NCBI GenBank assembly: GCA_020636005.1
Contig: JACJYR010000004.1
Coordinates: 186,001-250,000, forward strand
Length of the DNA stretch: 64,000 nucleotides
Reading direction: 5' to 3'
DNA from: Lewinellaceae bacterium
GTDB taxonomy: Bacteria; Bacteroidota; Bacteroidia; Chitinophagales; Saprospiraceae
How positions within the stretch are numbered: position 1 is the stretch's first letter; every line of letters starts with the position of its first letter. Below the pieces are notes generated by a model. It saw only the letters and a program-made list of their open reading frames with translations, was not told where the DNA came from and searched no databases. Shown here piece after piece: positions 35,298-43,939 of the stretch. The position numbers were made by a program, and so were the translations under genes.

Positions 35298-36362
35298 TCA
35301 AATGATCATCATCGCATCGCCGTAGCTGAAAAAGCGGTACTTGTTTTTCACAGCCTGTTCATAGGCTTCCATCACCAGTTCGTAGCCACCGAAGGCGCAG
35401 ACCATGATGAGGAGGCTGGATTTTGGCAAATGGAAATTGGTGATCATTGCATTGGCAATGTGGAAATCGTAGGGCGGATAGACGAAAAGGTTGGTCCAGC
35501 CCTCGGCAGGTTTCAAGAGGTTGCCGGCTGAAACGGCTGTCTCGATTGACCGCATGGAAGTGGTCCCAACCGCACAGATACGCTTGTCCGCCAGCTTGCC
35601 CTTGTTGACGATGTCAGCGGCAGGCTGGCTGATTTTAAAATATTCGGCGTCCATTTTGTGCTTGGAGAGGTCTTCCACGTCAATGGTACGGAAGGTACCA
35701 AGTCCCACGTGGAGGGTGACTTCTGCAAAATTCACCCCTTTAATTTCGAGCCTTTTCATCAGTTCTTGGCTGAAGTGAAGGCCGGCAGTCGGCGCTGCAA
35801 CGGCGCCCGGTTCCTTCGCATAGACCGTCTGGTAACGATCCCTGTCAATATCTTCGGAGTTTCGGGTGATATATTTCGGGAGGGGCGTATTGCCCAAAAA
35901 ATTGAGGTTTTTGCGGAATTCTTCTTCCGGGCCGTCAAATAAAAAGCGGATGGTGCGGCCCCTGGAAGTAGTATTGTCCACCACCTCTGCTACCAGGATT
36001 TCGTTGCCATCGTCATCCATGAAATAGAGCTTGTTGCCTACCCTAATTTTGCGGGCGGGGTCAACGAGCACGTCCCAAAGGCGTTGATCCGAGTTGAGTT
36101 CCCTCAACAGGAAGACTTCGATCTTGGCACCAGTTTTTTCCTTTTTACCGTACATGCGGGCAGGAAAAACCTTGGTGTTGTTAAAGATCATGACGTCGCC
36201 ATCGTCGTAATAGCTAAGGAGATCCTTGAAAATTTTATGTTCTATTTTTCCAGTATCACGATGGAGTACCATCAACTTTGATTCGTCCCGGTTAGGGGCA
36301 GGATACTGGGCGACTAAATTTTTATCGAATTCGTAGTTGAACTGGGAGAGTTTGGTCCGCAT
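35298..36362 (-). CDS. queA: S-adenosylmethionine:tRNA ribosyltransferase-isomerase
   Basis: Queuosine biosynthesis: transfers and isomerises the ribosyl moiety of SAM onto 7-aminomethyl-7-deazaguanine in tRNA to give epoxyqueuosine. 354 aa, full length, with the family motifs RDESKLMVLHR, FNNTKVFPARMYGKK, GAVAAPTAGLHFS and HVGLGTFRTI, and the C-terminal region TNFHLPKSSLLIMVCAF. Single gene; the start ATG at 36362 is clear. Confidence 0.96.
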   Translation of the reverse strand: MRTKLSQFNYEFDKNLVAQYPAPNRDESKLMVLHRDTGKIEHKIFKDLLSYYDDGDVMIFNNTKVFPARMYGKKEKTGAKIEVFLLRELNSDQRLWDVLVDPARKIRVGNKLYFMDDDGNEILVAEVVDNTTSRGRTIRFLFDGPEEEFRKNLNFLGNTPLPKYITRNSEDIDRDRYQTVYAKEPGAVAAPTAGLHFSQELMKRLEIKGVNFAEVTLHVGLGTFRTIDVEDLSKHKMDAEYFKISQPAADIVNKGKLADKRICAVGTTSMRSIETAVSAGNLLKPAEGWTNLFVYPPYDFHIANAMITNFHLPKSSLLIMVCAFGGYELVMEAYEQAVKNKYRFFSYGDAMMII

Positions 36363-36596
36363 GGAACTTTCTGGTATTGAGTTATTTGAAATGTAAGGTG
36401 CTTTCCTAAAAAGCCCGCAAAGATAAAAAACTATACTTGATCCGCTAATTTAGGTTACAGTAGCCATTGATTTTTTTCCAATCCACCTGTTTGCCTTGTA
36501 AAAATATTTTGTGCGGGGGGGTAACGGCCAAATGATTTTCTTTGCCGCTCCGGGTTGGTGCCGAGATCCTTTCGCAAATAAAAGTTCCTACCAAAA

Positions 36597-36610
36597 GTGA
36601 CAAATATCAC
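36597..36610 (+). promoter_or_regulatory. CRP/FNR-type palindrome upstream of the sulfur-oxidation genes
   Basis: GTGACAAATATCAC has the form GTGA-N6-TCAC, the binding pattern of CRP/FNR-superfamily regulators, centred about 75 nt before the ATG at 36678. That places it where an activator would bind. The identity of the regulator is unknown. Confidence 0.45.
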
Positions 36611-36677
36611 CACTGCCGGATTTAGTTTGCACTTTATTTACGCCCAGGAAAGTTGAACAACAAAACGAACGCACTTC

Positions 36678-38315
36678 ATGAAGTATGGTTTTATCATCGA
36701 CAACCGAAAATGTATAGGCTGCCATGCCTGCACAACAGCCTGTAAATCAGAGCACGACGTCCCGGTTGGCGTTTTCCGCACCTTCGTCAAGCAAGTAGAA
36801 AAAGGAGAATTCCCGAATACCCGGAGGGTTTTTTCCGTCATGCGATGCAACCACTGCACCGATGCACCTTGTGTTGAAATATGCCCCGTCGAGGCTCTCT
36901 ATTTCCGGCCTGATGGCATCGTAGATTTTGATAAAAACCGTTGCATCGGCTGCAAATCCTGTATGCAGGCATGTCCCTACGACGCCCTCTACATTGACCC
37001 GGATACGCACACTGCTGCCAAGTGCAACTACTGCGCCCACCGCATTGACATCGGCCTCGAACCTGCCTGCGTCAACATCTGCCCCGAACACGCCATCATC
37101 TCCGGCGACATGGACAACCCCAATTCGGAAATTTCGGAACTGCTTGCCCGTGAGACGGTGACGGTGAGAAAAGCTGCCAAAGGCACGCACCCCAACCTAT
37201 TTTATATTGACGGTGACGAAAGCTCATTGAACCCCATTGCCACCGAGAAAAAAGACTACACCCTTTGGGGCGCACAAACAAGGGGCGTCGGCCATTTTGC
37301 CCACCAAACGGAAAAACTTGCCTTTTCGGGTGGCGACATCGTGACGGCTGCCATGTCGAACAATGGTTCCTCCACTTCCAATGCAGAATTGCAAAACACC
37401 AACAACGGATTGAAATCCATAGATGTGAAAATGGGCGATGCCCGCCGGGTGTATGATGCGCCCAACAAAGGCATACTTTGGGGATGGGAGGTCAGTGGGT
37501 ATGTTTGGACGAAGGCCATTTCTACCGGGGCTTTTCTCGTGCCTTTTATTGGTTGGTTGTTCCAGAAACAACTGGGCCTGGATTCGCTGGCCCTGATTGG
37601 GATGCTGGCATTTGGGGTCATCGTTGCCCTCATTTTCCTGGTAGCCACCGGCGCCCTGCTTGTAAAAGACCTCGATCAGCCCAAGCGTTTTGTGTATGTG
37701 CTGCTGCGCCCGCAGTGGAAGAGCTGGCTGGTGAAGGGCGGATATTCGATTACGGCATTCGGCGGTTTTCTGACACTGTTGCTGGTCTCGTCCATTTTCC
37801 AATGGGAATCGGTGGCCGCAGTTTCCCTGTTTTTATCGGCGGCAGCAGCAGTGTTGACGGCTGTTTATACGGCTTTCCTTTTTGCCCAGGCAAAAGGAAG
37901 GGATTTTTGGCAAAGCCCAGCTTTGGCGCTCCACATGATGGTACACAGTATCATGGCAGGGGCAGCAGTTTTTGCGCTGATAGGTTTTTTCAGTGGTCTG
38001 CCCACCAACTGGAATATGTTTTTGACAAACACACTCTATGTGACATTGGGGCTCAACCTACTGACCATGCTTGTGGAACTGACCATGACCCACCCAACCG
38101 AAGATGCCAAACTGGTGGTAAACATGATCACCAAAGGTCGTTATTCCAGCCTTTTCTGGTGGGGTGCGCTGATGGTCGGCAACTTGATTCCGCTCGGTAC
38201 ATTGCTCAGTGGGGCAACTTTCGCCTTACCCATGGCAGGGTTACTTGTATTAATCGGCATTTACATCACAGAAAAAATATGGGTGGAAGCCCCGCAAAGG
38301 ATACAGCTAAGTTGA
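36678..38315 (+). CDS. Fused FeS (NrfC/DmsB-like) and NrfD/PsrC-like membrane subunit
   Basis: 545 aa fusion. N-terminal half: four [4Fe-4S] cluster motifs beginning with the CxxCxxCxxxC at residues 12-22, then MRCNHCTDAPC, NRCIGCKSC and KCNYCAHR. From about residue 260: an NrfD/PsrC-like integral membrane domain with about eight helices for quinone exchange. No Tat or Sec signal, so the FeS part faces the cytoplasm. Together the halves equal SoeB plus SoeC in size. With the molybdopterin subunit at 40406 it probably forms a membrane sulfite- or related sulfur-oxidising complex (inference). First gene of the module, with a CRP/FNR-like site upstream. Confidence 0.85.
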   Translation: MKYGFIIDNRKCIGCHACTTACKSEHDVPVGVFRTFVKQVEKGEFPNTRRVFSVMRCNHCTDAPCVEICPVEALYFRPDGIVDFDKNRCIGCKSCMQACPYDALYIDPDTHTAAKCNYCAHRIDIGLEPACVNICPEHAIISGDMDNPNSEISELLARETVTVRKAAKGTHPNLFYIDGDESSLNPIATEKKDYTLWGAQTRGVGHFAHQTEKLAFSGGDIVTAAMSNNGSSTSNAELQNTNNGLKSIDVKMGDARRVYDAPNKGILWGWEVSGYVWTKAISTGAFLVPFIGWLFQKQLGLDSLALIGMLAFGVIVALIFLVATGALLVKDLDQPKRFVYVLLRPQWKSWLVKGGYSITAFGGFLTLLLVSSIFQWESVAAVSLFLSAAAAVLTAVYTAFLFAQAKGRDFWQSPALALHMMVHSIMAGAAVFALIGFFSGLPTNWNMFLTNTLYVTLGLNLLTMLVELTMTHPTEDAKLVVNMITKGRYSSLFWWGALMVGNLIPLGTLLSGATFALPMAGLLVLIGIYITEKIWVEAPQRIQLS

Positions 38316-38368
38316 TGACCATCTGACCTTTAAATCCTGGATTATCCTTTCACAAAAAAAAAATTATC

Positions 38369-39607
38369 ATGGCACATTATCAAATCCTTGTAGTCGGTGG
38401 CGGCAATGCCGGCCTTTCCACTGCCTCGCAATTGCTCATCAAGGATAAATCTTTGAAAATCGGCATTATCGAACCTTCTGACAAACACTATTACCAACCC
38501 GCCTGGACACTGGTCGGGGGTGGCACTTTCGACATCAACGACACGGTGAAGAACGAAAAGGACTTCATTCCAAAAGGTGCCACCTGGATAAAGGATGCTG
38601 TGGCAACGTTTGAACCTGAACAAAACCAGGTGACCTGTAAGAGCGGCGATAAGCACACCTACGATTATCTGGTCGTGGCACCAGGCATCCAACTGGATTG
38701 GCACAAAGTAAAAGGGCTGAAAGAAACACTTGGCAAGAACGGTGTCACCAGCAACTACCTTTTCAAATATGCGCCCTACACCTGGGAACTCCTTCGGAAT
38801 TTCAAGGGCGGGAACGCCATTTTCACCAACCCGAACACGCCCATCAAATGCGGCGGGGCGCCACAGAAGATCACGTACCTGGTAGGCGATTATTTCCTGA
38901 AGCATGGCCTGAAGGATAAATCCAACATCCATTTTTATTCTGGTGGCGGGGTTATTTTTGGGATAAAAAAATACGCCGACACCTTAAATAAGGTGATCGA
39001 CAGATACGGTATCCAGACCCATTTCAAGCACAACCTGGTGGAAATTGACGGGCCAAAGAAACTGGCCTGGTTTGAAAACGCAGATGGCCAGCGGGTCGAG
39101 CAGGCATTTGATTTCATCCATGTTACACCGCCGCAAAGTGCGCCCGACTTTATCAAGTTCAGCAAACTGGCTATCCAACACCCCGACCTGTCGGAAGGCA
39201 CCCCATGCAGCCCTGCCGATCTGACCCATGATTACTTAGGCTGGGTGGACGTGGATAAATTCACTTTGCAGCACAAGCGCTACCCCAATGTTTTCAGTTG
39301 TGGCGATGTGGCCAACACACCCAATGCGAAAACTGGGGCTGCCGTCCGCAAGCAGGTGCCGGTGCTGGTAGAAAATTTACTGCACGTCAAGAATGGTGGC
39401 TCCCTGACCGGTAAATATACCGGCTATGGTTCATGCCCATTGGTGACAGGCTATGGCAAACTGGTGTTGGCGGAGTTTGACTATGACAACAACCCAATGG
39501 AGACGTTCCCATTCGACCAGGGAAAGGAAAGGTACAGTATGTGGTTGCTGAAAAAACATGTGCTGCCCTGGATGTACTGGCACCGGATTTTGCAGGGACG
39601 GGCATAA
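38369..39607 (+). CDS. sqr: Sulfide:quinone oxidoreductase (SQOR-like)
   Basis: FAD enzyme that oxidises sulfide and feeds electrons to quinone, 412 aa. N-terminal FAD fold VVGGGNAGLSTASQL. The two redox Cys of mitochondrial-type SQR are in place: TPIKCGGAPQKI (compare human Cys201) and GYGSCPLVTGYGKL (compare Cys379). The C-terminal amphipathic region WLLKKHVLPWMYWHRIL suits membrane attachment. Lies 53 bp downstream of the FeS/NrfD fusion, so probably cotranscribed. The persulfide acceptor is not encoded nearby. Confidence 0.92.
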   Translation: MAHYQILVVGGGNAGLSTASQLLIKDKSLKIGIIEPSDKHYYQPAWTLVGGGTFDINDTVKNEKDFIPKGATWIKDAVATFEPEQNQVTCKSGDKHTYDYLVVAPGIQLDWHKVKGLKETLGKNGVTSNYLFKYAPYTWELLRNFKGGNAIFTNPNTPIKCGGAPQKITYLVGDYFLKHGLKDKSNIHFYSGGGVIFGIKKYADTLNKVIDRYGIQTHFKHNLVEIDGPKKLAWFENADGQRVEQAFDFIHVTPPQSAPDFIKFSKLAIQHPDLSEGTPCSPADLTHDYLGWVDVDKFTLQHKRYPNVFSCGDVANTPNAKTGAAVRKQVPVLVENLLHVKNGGSLTGKYTGYGSCPLVTGYGKLVLAEFDYDNNPMETFPFDQGKERYSMWLLKKHVLPWMYWHRILQGRA

Positions 39608-39617
39608 GAATGGAAAG

Positions 39618-39953
39618 CTATGCAATGGCATATCCTGTATGTTCCCGCTTATAGGGGGCTTGAAATTCTAAAACGATGTCATCCTTGGCAACCCCTTTAG
39701 CTACAAGTTCCTGGGCAATGTGTATATCTGTGCCATTGTACTGGACATACACTTTTCCATTGTTCACCTGCAGGTGGAGATACGGGCCATAGGACCTTGA
39801 GTCATCATGCCAATTGCTGGCAAGCAGCATGAACTGCCCCCTGTCTTCATCCATGATTATTTGTGGGGTAATAGCTGATGAAGGGCTTTTTATGGAGCCA
39901 TATTCTTCTATTATTGAGCGGACGATTGATTTGTATTTTATTGAACTATCCAT
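39618..39953 (-). CDS. xisI: XisI-family protein
   Basis: 111 aa, matches the XisI family (fdxN-element excision controlling factor), known from cyanobacteria and widely spread in Bacteroidota. Conserved: KYKSIVRSIIEEY, DEDRGQFMLL, GPYLHLQ and IAQELVAKGVAKDDIVL near the C-terminus. The biochemical role is unknown; it normally sits beside XisH. Oriented against the sulfur genes on either side and overlaps the 3' end of xisH by 16 nt. Confidence 0.88.
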   Translation of the reverse strand: MDSSIKYKSIVRSIIEEYGSIKSPSSAITPQIIMDEDRGQFMLLASNWHDDSRSYGPYLHLQVNNGKVYVQYNGTDIHIAQELVAKGVAKDDIVLEFQAPYKREHTGYAIA

Positions 39954-40354
39954 TTCAAAATTGATTTTTCTTTAGGATGGTAAATTATGAGTTTAAGTTT
40001 GTGCAATTGGCGATATTCTTCATAGAATGGGTCAAAGAAAATTTCTTCGTAGGCATCTTTGGGCATCGCCAAAAATAAGACCCTTTCAGGCATTTTCTTT
40101 TGAAGGGCAAAATGATAAAAATCAAATTTGCCAACTGCTTCATACAAATCAGCCAAAGGGCTATCGTCAAGAAAACTTTTAATTTCTACCGCAATTTTTT
40201 GATCATCTTTTTCAGCTCCAATGATACGTTCAGCCCCTAAATCAATTTTGACTTTCCGCTGGCCTGCTTCTACAATCAAAGGATCGTCGGTCACTGTCCA
40301 ACCTTCCTTGATAAGTGCCGCTTTAACGAGTTCGTGTTAAATATCTTTTGCCAT
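39938..40354 (-). pseudogene. xisH: XisH-family endonuclease-like gene with a nonsense codon at position 6
   Basis: XisH belongs to the PD-(D/E)XK nuclease-like fold and partners XisI. Conserved: HELVKAALIKEGW, TDDPLIVEAGQRKVKIDLGAERII, KIAVEIKSFL (V-E-x-K catalytic stretch) and PKDAYEEIF. Reading from ATG 40354 gives MAKDI, then TAA at 40339-40337, then an intact frame to 39938. Family members have Tyr or Phe there, so a single base change would make the stop. Translation from GTG 40294 would drop the first 20 residues. I call it a probable pseudogene; sequencing error or readthrough cannot be excluded. Confidence 0.75.
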
Positions 40355-40405
40355 CGTGTTATTTCAAAAATTGAATCAACAAAACTAACAAAAATAAAGC
40401 TTTCA

Positions 40406-43270
40406 ATGGGTTACCAGCACAAACCAACCTTCATCGAAAAACTGGCCGAAGGCATCGGCCTCATCCCCGATCTGCACAAAGGCGAGGAGTACGATCCTTC
40501 TGTCAACAGCCTGACCGAACCTGGCGACCTGACCCAATACCCACCGCCCGACCAATGGGATGAATGGACAGAATACGAAGCCAAAGCCTGGCCGAAAAAG
40601 GAGAAAAAAACTTACTCCATCGTGCCGACCACCTGCTTCAACTGCGAAAGTGCCTGTGGATTGCTGGCTTATATTGATAAGGAAACGGACCAGGTCAGGA
40701 AATTTGAGGGCAACCCCTGGCACCCCGGCAGCCGTGGCCGCAACTGTGCCAAAGGCCCCGCCACCATCAACCAGATTACCGACCCCGACCGCATCCTCTA
40801 TCCCTTGAAAAGAGTCGGCGAAAGGGGCGCCGGGCAATGGGAGCGGGTAAGTTGGGATGCTGTGCTGGACGACATCGCTGGCCGCATCCGCAAAGCTATC
40901 ATCGAAGGCCGCAACAACGAAGTGGCTTACCACGTCGGGCGGCCCGGCCACGAGGGATACATGGACCGGGTGCTGCAATCCTGGGGCGTGGACGGCCACA
41001 ACAGCCATACGAATATCTGCTCCTCGGGAGCACGATTTGGCTATGCCATCTGGTACGGCCACGACCGGCCCTCGCCCGACCACGCCAATGCAAAAGCCAT
41101 TCTGCTTATTTCGGCACATTTGGAAAGCGGTCATTATTTCAACCCACACGCCCAGCGAATCATGGAGGGCAAAATGAACGGAGCCAAGCTCATCGTGCTC
41201 GACCCCCGTTTGTCCAATACCGCCAGCATGGCCGACCATTGGCTGCCGACTTATCCCGGTACGGAGGCTGCCTTGTTGCTGGCCATCGCCCGGTTGCTTT
41301 TGCAAAAAGGCTGGTACAACCGGGAATACCTGGAAAACTGGACGAATTGGGATGAATACATGGAGAAGGTCCATCCGGCAAAACCACAGACGTTTGACAG
41401 TTTCATCGAAACGCTGATTGACGTTTACAAAGAATATACCCCCGAATTTGCCGAAAAAGAAACCGGCGTGAAGGCATCGCAGGTGGTAGAGGTAGCGAGG
41501 ATCATCGGCGAGGCCGGCACCCGCCTTTCCACGCACAACTGGCGCAGCGCCGGCTCCGGCAACCTCGGCGGTTGGGCCGTGGCCCGTTGCCTGCATTTCC
41601 TGAATGTCATTACCGGTTCGGTGGGCGCCGTCGGCGGCACTTCGCCGAATACCTGGAACAAATTCCACCCTGAGTTTTTTGACAAACCGCCCGCACAGAA
41701 ATTCTGGAACGAGCTGCATTTTCCGAAGGAATACCCGCTGGCTTATTTTGAAATGTCCATGCTGTTGCCCCATTTCCTGAAAGAAGGCAGGGGCTTTATG
41801 GATGTCTATTTCTCCCGTGTGTTCAATCCCGTTTGGACCTACCCCGATGGCTTCATGTGGATGGAGGCATTTAAAGATGAAAAATGCTTCGGCCTCCACG
41901 CTGCGCTGACACCTACCTGGAGCGAGACAGCTTTTTTCGCCGATTATGTGCTGCCAATGGGCCTGGCCAGCGAACGCCACGACCTGAACAGCTACGAGAC
42001 CCATGCCGGGGTTTGGATTGCCTACCGCCAACCTGTTTTAAGGGAAAAAGCAAGGCGGGATGGGCGGCCATTCCAGTTCACTTATGAAGTGAACCCCGGC
42101 GAGGTTTGGGAAGAGGACGAGTTTTGGATTCAGCTTTCCTGGCGCATTGACCCGGATGGCTCGTTGGGCATCAAAAAACACTTCGAATCGCCCTACCGCC
42201 CCGGCGAGTGCATCACCGTTGACGAATACTACCAGTATATTTTTGAACATACAAAAGGACTGCCGGAAGCTGCTGCCAAAGAGGGTTTGACACCGTTGGA
42301 TTATATGCGCAAATACGGTGCTTTTGTGGTCGAACCTGCCGTTTACGAAGTGAATAAAGAGGAGTTGAAAAAAGCAGATTTGCAGGATGCCCAGGTGGAT
42401 GAAAAATCCGGAACCATCACCAAAAAAGGCAAGACCATCGGCGTGATGATCGGGGGGAAGGCCATGAAAGGCTTCCCGACCCCAAGCGGCAAAAATGAGT
42501 TCTTTAGCCAAACGATGATAGACTGGAAATGGCCGGAGTACGCCATCCCTGAATATATCAAAAGCCACATCCATGAAGACGAAATGGACCGCTCGAAAGG
42601 CGACTACCCGCTCGTGCCCACCTTCCGCCTGCCGACACTCATCCACTCCCGCAGCGGCAATGCCAAATGGCTCTATGAAATCGCCAACCGCAACCCGATT
42701 TGGATGCACACCTCGGATGCCAAAAAATTCGGCGTACAGACTGGCGACCTGTTGCGGATAAATACCGACATCGGCTACTTCGTGGACAAAGTATGGGTGA
42801 CAGAAGGCATGAAGCCAGGCATCGTTGCCTGTTCGCACCACCTGGGACGCTGGCGCAGGCCGACCGACCCTGCCGGGAACCGTTGGGCCACCGCCACCGT
42901 GAGCATCGAGGACGATGGAAAAGGCGGCTGGAAAATGAAACAATTGGCTGGCATCAACCCCTTCAAAAGCGGCGACAAGGACAGCGCCCGCATCTTCTGG
43001 AGCGATGGCGGCGTCCACCAGAATATCACCTTCCCAGTCCACCCCGACCCTATTTCCGGGATGCACTGTTGGCACCAAAAAGTACGCATCGAACGGGCAC
43101 AGCCTGGCGACCATTACGGCGACATTTTCGTGGATACCAACAAGAGCATGGAAGTCTATCGGGAATGGCTGAAAATGGCGAGGCCTGCCCCTGGTCCGGA
43201 TGGATTGCGAAGGCCGCTATGGATGAAACGGGCGTTGAAGCCTGCCGAGGAGACGTATTATTTAGAATAA
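40406..43270 (+). CDS. Molybdopterin-dependent oxidoreductase, SoeA/PhsA-like catalytic subunit
   Basis: 954 aa DMSO-reductase family enzyme. N-terminal [4Fe-4S] site TTCFNCESACGLL plus NCAKG. Molybdopterin-binding core with the candidate Mo-ligand Cys in NSHTNICSSGARFG, VLDPRLSNTASMADHW, and a C-terminal domain with THSSSG-like LIHSRSGNAKWL and RINTDIGYF. No Tat signal, so it should work in the cytoplasm, like SoeA rather than periplasmic PhsA/PsrA. Start is ATG 40406; the frame stays open upstream to 40334, over xisH. Likely partner: the FeS/NrfD fusion at 36678. Substrate sulfite is a guess from neighbours; polysulfide or thiosulfate remain possible. Confidence 0.82.
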   Translation: MGYQHKPTFIEKLAEGIGLIPDLHKGEEYDPSVNSLTEPGDLTQYPPPDQWDEWTEYEAKAWPKKEKKTYSIVPTTCFNCESACGLLAYIDKETDQVRKFEGNPWHPGSRGRNCAKGPATINQITDPDRILYPLKRVGERGAGQWERVSWDAVLDDIAGRIRKAIIEGRNNEVAYHVGRPGHEGYMDRVLQSWGVDGHNSHTNICSSGARFGYAIWYGHDRPSPDHANAKAILLISAHLESGHYFNPHAQRIMEGKMNGAKLIVLDPRLSNTASMADHWLPTYPGTEAALLLAIARLLLQKGWYNREYLENWTNWDEYMEKVHPAKPQTFDSFIETLIDVYKEYTPEFAEKETGVKASQVVEVARIIGEAGTRLSTHNWRSAGSGNLGGWAVARCLHFLNVITGSVGAVGGTSPNTWNKFHPEFFDKPPAQKFWNELHFPKEYPLAYFEMSMLLPHFLKEGRGFMDVYFSRVFNPVWTYPDGFMWMEAFKDEKCFGLHAALTPTWSETAFFADYVLPMGLASERHDLNSYETHAGVWIAYRQPVLREKARRDGRPFQFTYEVNPGEVWEEDEFWIQLSWRIDPDGSLGIKKHFESPYRPGECITVDEYYQYIFEHTKGLPEAAAKEGLTPLDYMRKYGAFVVEPAVYEVNKEELKKADLQDAQVDEKSGTITKKGKTIGVMIGGKAMKGFPTPSGKNEFFSQTMIDWKWPEYAIPEYIKSHIHEDEMDRSKGDYPLVPTFRLPTLIHSRSGNAKWLYEIANRNPIWMHTSDAKKFGVQTGDLLRINTDIGYFVDKVWVTEGMKPGIVACSHHLGRWRRPTDPAGNRWATATVSIEDDGKGGWKMKQLAGINPFKSGDKDSARIFWSDGGVHQNITFPVHPDPISGMHCWHQKVRIERAQPGDHYGDIFVDTNKSMEVYREWLKMARPAPGPDGLRRPLWMKRALKPAEETYYLE

Positions 43271-43312
43271 AAAAAGCCCGGTTGAAAAATGATTCAACCG
43301 GGCTTTTTTTTT
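43271..43312 (+). terminator. Strong Rho-independent terminator after the molybdopterin oxidoreductase
   Basis: AGCCCGGTTGAA (43275-43286) pairs perfectly with TTCAACCGGGCT (43293-43304), followed by eight further T and preceded by A-rich sequence, directly after the stop codon. It is A/T symmetric, so it may work in both directions. Confidence 0.9.
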
Positions 43313-43376
43313 GGATTTTTATAAGAGTTAGTGCAGTCTTGCCCCCACCGGCAGGGTTGATTGGTTCTGAAATTTC

Positions 43377-43509
43377 AACCCACAACTTCAGTTGTGGGGA
43401 TACAAACAGGCGTTTTAATCAACCGATTTATCGGTTTTGGGCCGTAAAACGGTTAAAACCGTTGCCTGATGCTTGTCTATCGAAAGCCCCACAACTGAAG
43501 TTGTGGGTT
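43377..43509. repeat. Nested palindromic repeat (REP-like)
   Basis: AACCCACAAC (43377-43386) is mirrored by GTTGTGGGTT (43500-43509), and each end is itself a palindrome around ACAACTTCAGTTGT. Inside lie AACCGATTTATCGGTT (43421-43436) and an AACGGTTAAAACCGTT motif (about 43448-43463). A related unit with CCACGACTTGAGTCGTGG is at 60195-60259. Confidence 0.75.
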
Positions 43510-43614
43510 AATTAAGCAGCACCAATCAGCCCTGCCCCACGGGCATGGTGGCCTTTTCTTTTGGGCCAAATATGCTCACAGAAGGCCTCTGAAAGCTCTC
43601 TTTACGTGTATGAA

Positions 43615-43929
43615 GACGTAAGTCACGTCTCATTAAACGTAAGTCACGTCTCTGGAGACGTAAAATCAATCTTCCGAGACGTAAGTCACGTCTCTGGAGA
43701 CGTAAATTACGTCTCTGGAGACGTAAAATCAATCTTCCGAGACGTATCTTACGTCTCTGGAGACGTAAATTACGTCTCTGGAGACGTAAGATCAATCTCC
43801 CGAAACGTAAGTTAGGTCTCAGGAGACGTAAATCACGTCTCTTTAAACGTAAATCACGTCACCGTAAACGTAACGGGAATTTCCAGAAACGTCCCTTGCG
43901 TATATAGAAGCGTAAATTATGTCTCCACC
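43615..43929. repeat. 21-bp tandem array of ACGT-rich palindromic units (15 copies)
   Basis: Fifteen consecutive 21-bp units in exact register, consensus GACGTAARTYACGTCTCTGGA, with a second unit type GACGTAAAATCAATCTTCCGA recurring every third position so that a 63-bp higher-order repeat is visible from 43657. Units decay toward the 3' end. A period of 21 keeps both strands open: one strand reads DVSHVSG/DVNYVSG/DVKSIFR heptads and the other RLQRRDL-type heptads. I see no start with a ribosome-binding site and do not call a gene. Confidence 0.9.
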
Positions 43930-43939
43930 TGCCTGAAAA

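Noticed and set aside
35070..35531. ORF containing KTPAMEGFFKNNP, also seen near 49432
   Set aside because: The shared peptide is a translation of the 112-bp dispersed non-coding element, not a gene family.
40403..42031. 542-codon open frame antisense to the molybdopterin oxidoreductase
   Set aside because: Shadow of GC-rich codon use; the sense strand carries clear FeS and molybdopterin motifs.
43526..43815. Two opposite small ORFs of heptad repeats (DVSHVSG and RLQRRDL types)
   Set aside because: Both come from the 21-bp tandem array, whose period keeps all frames open. No ribosome-binding site or signal, and the decay ignores the reading frame.
43615..43929. Possible CRISPR array
   Set aside because: The units are contiguous with no unique spacers, and there are no cas genes.
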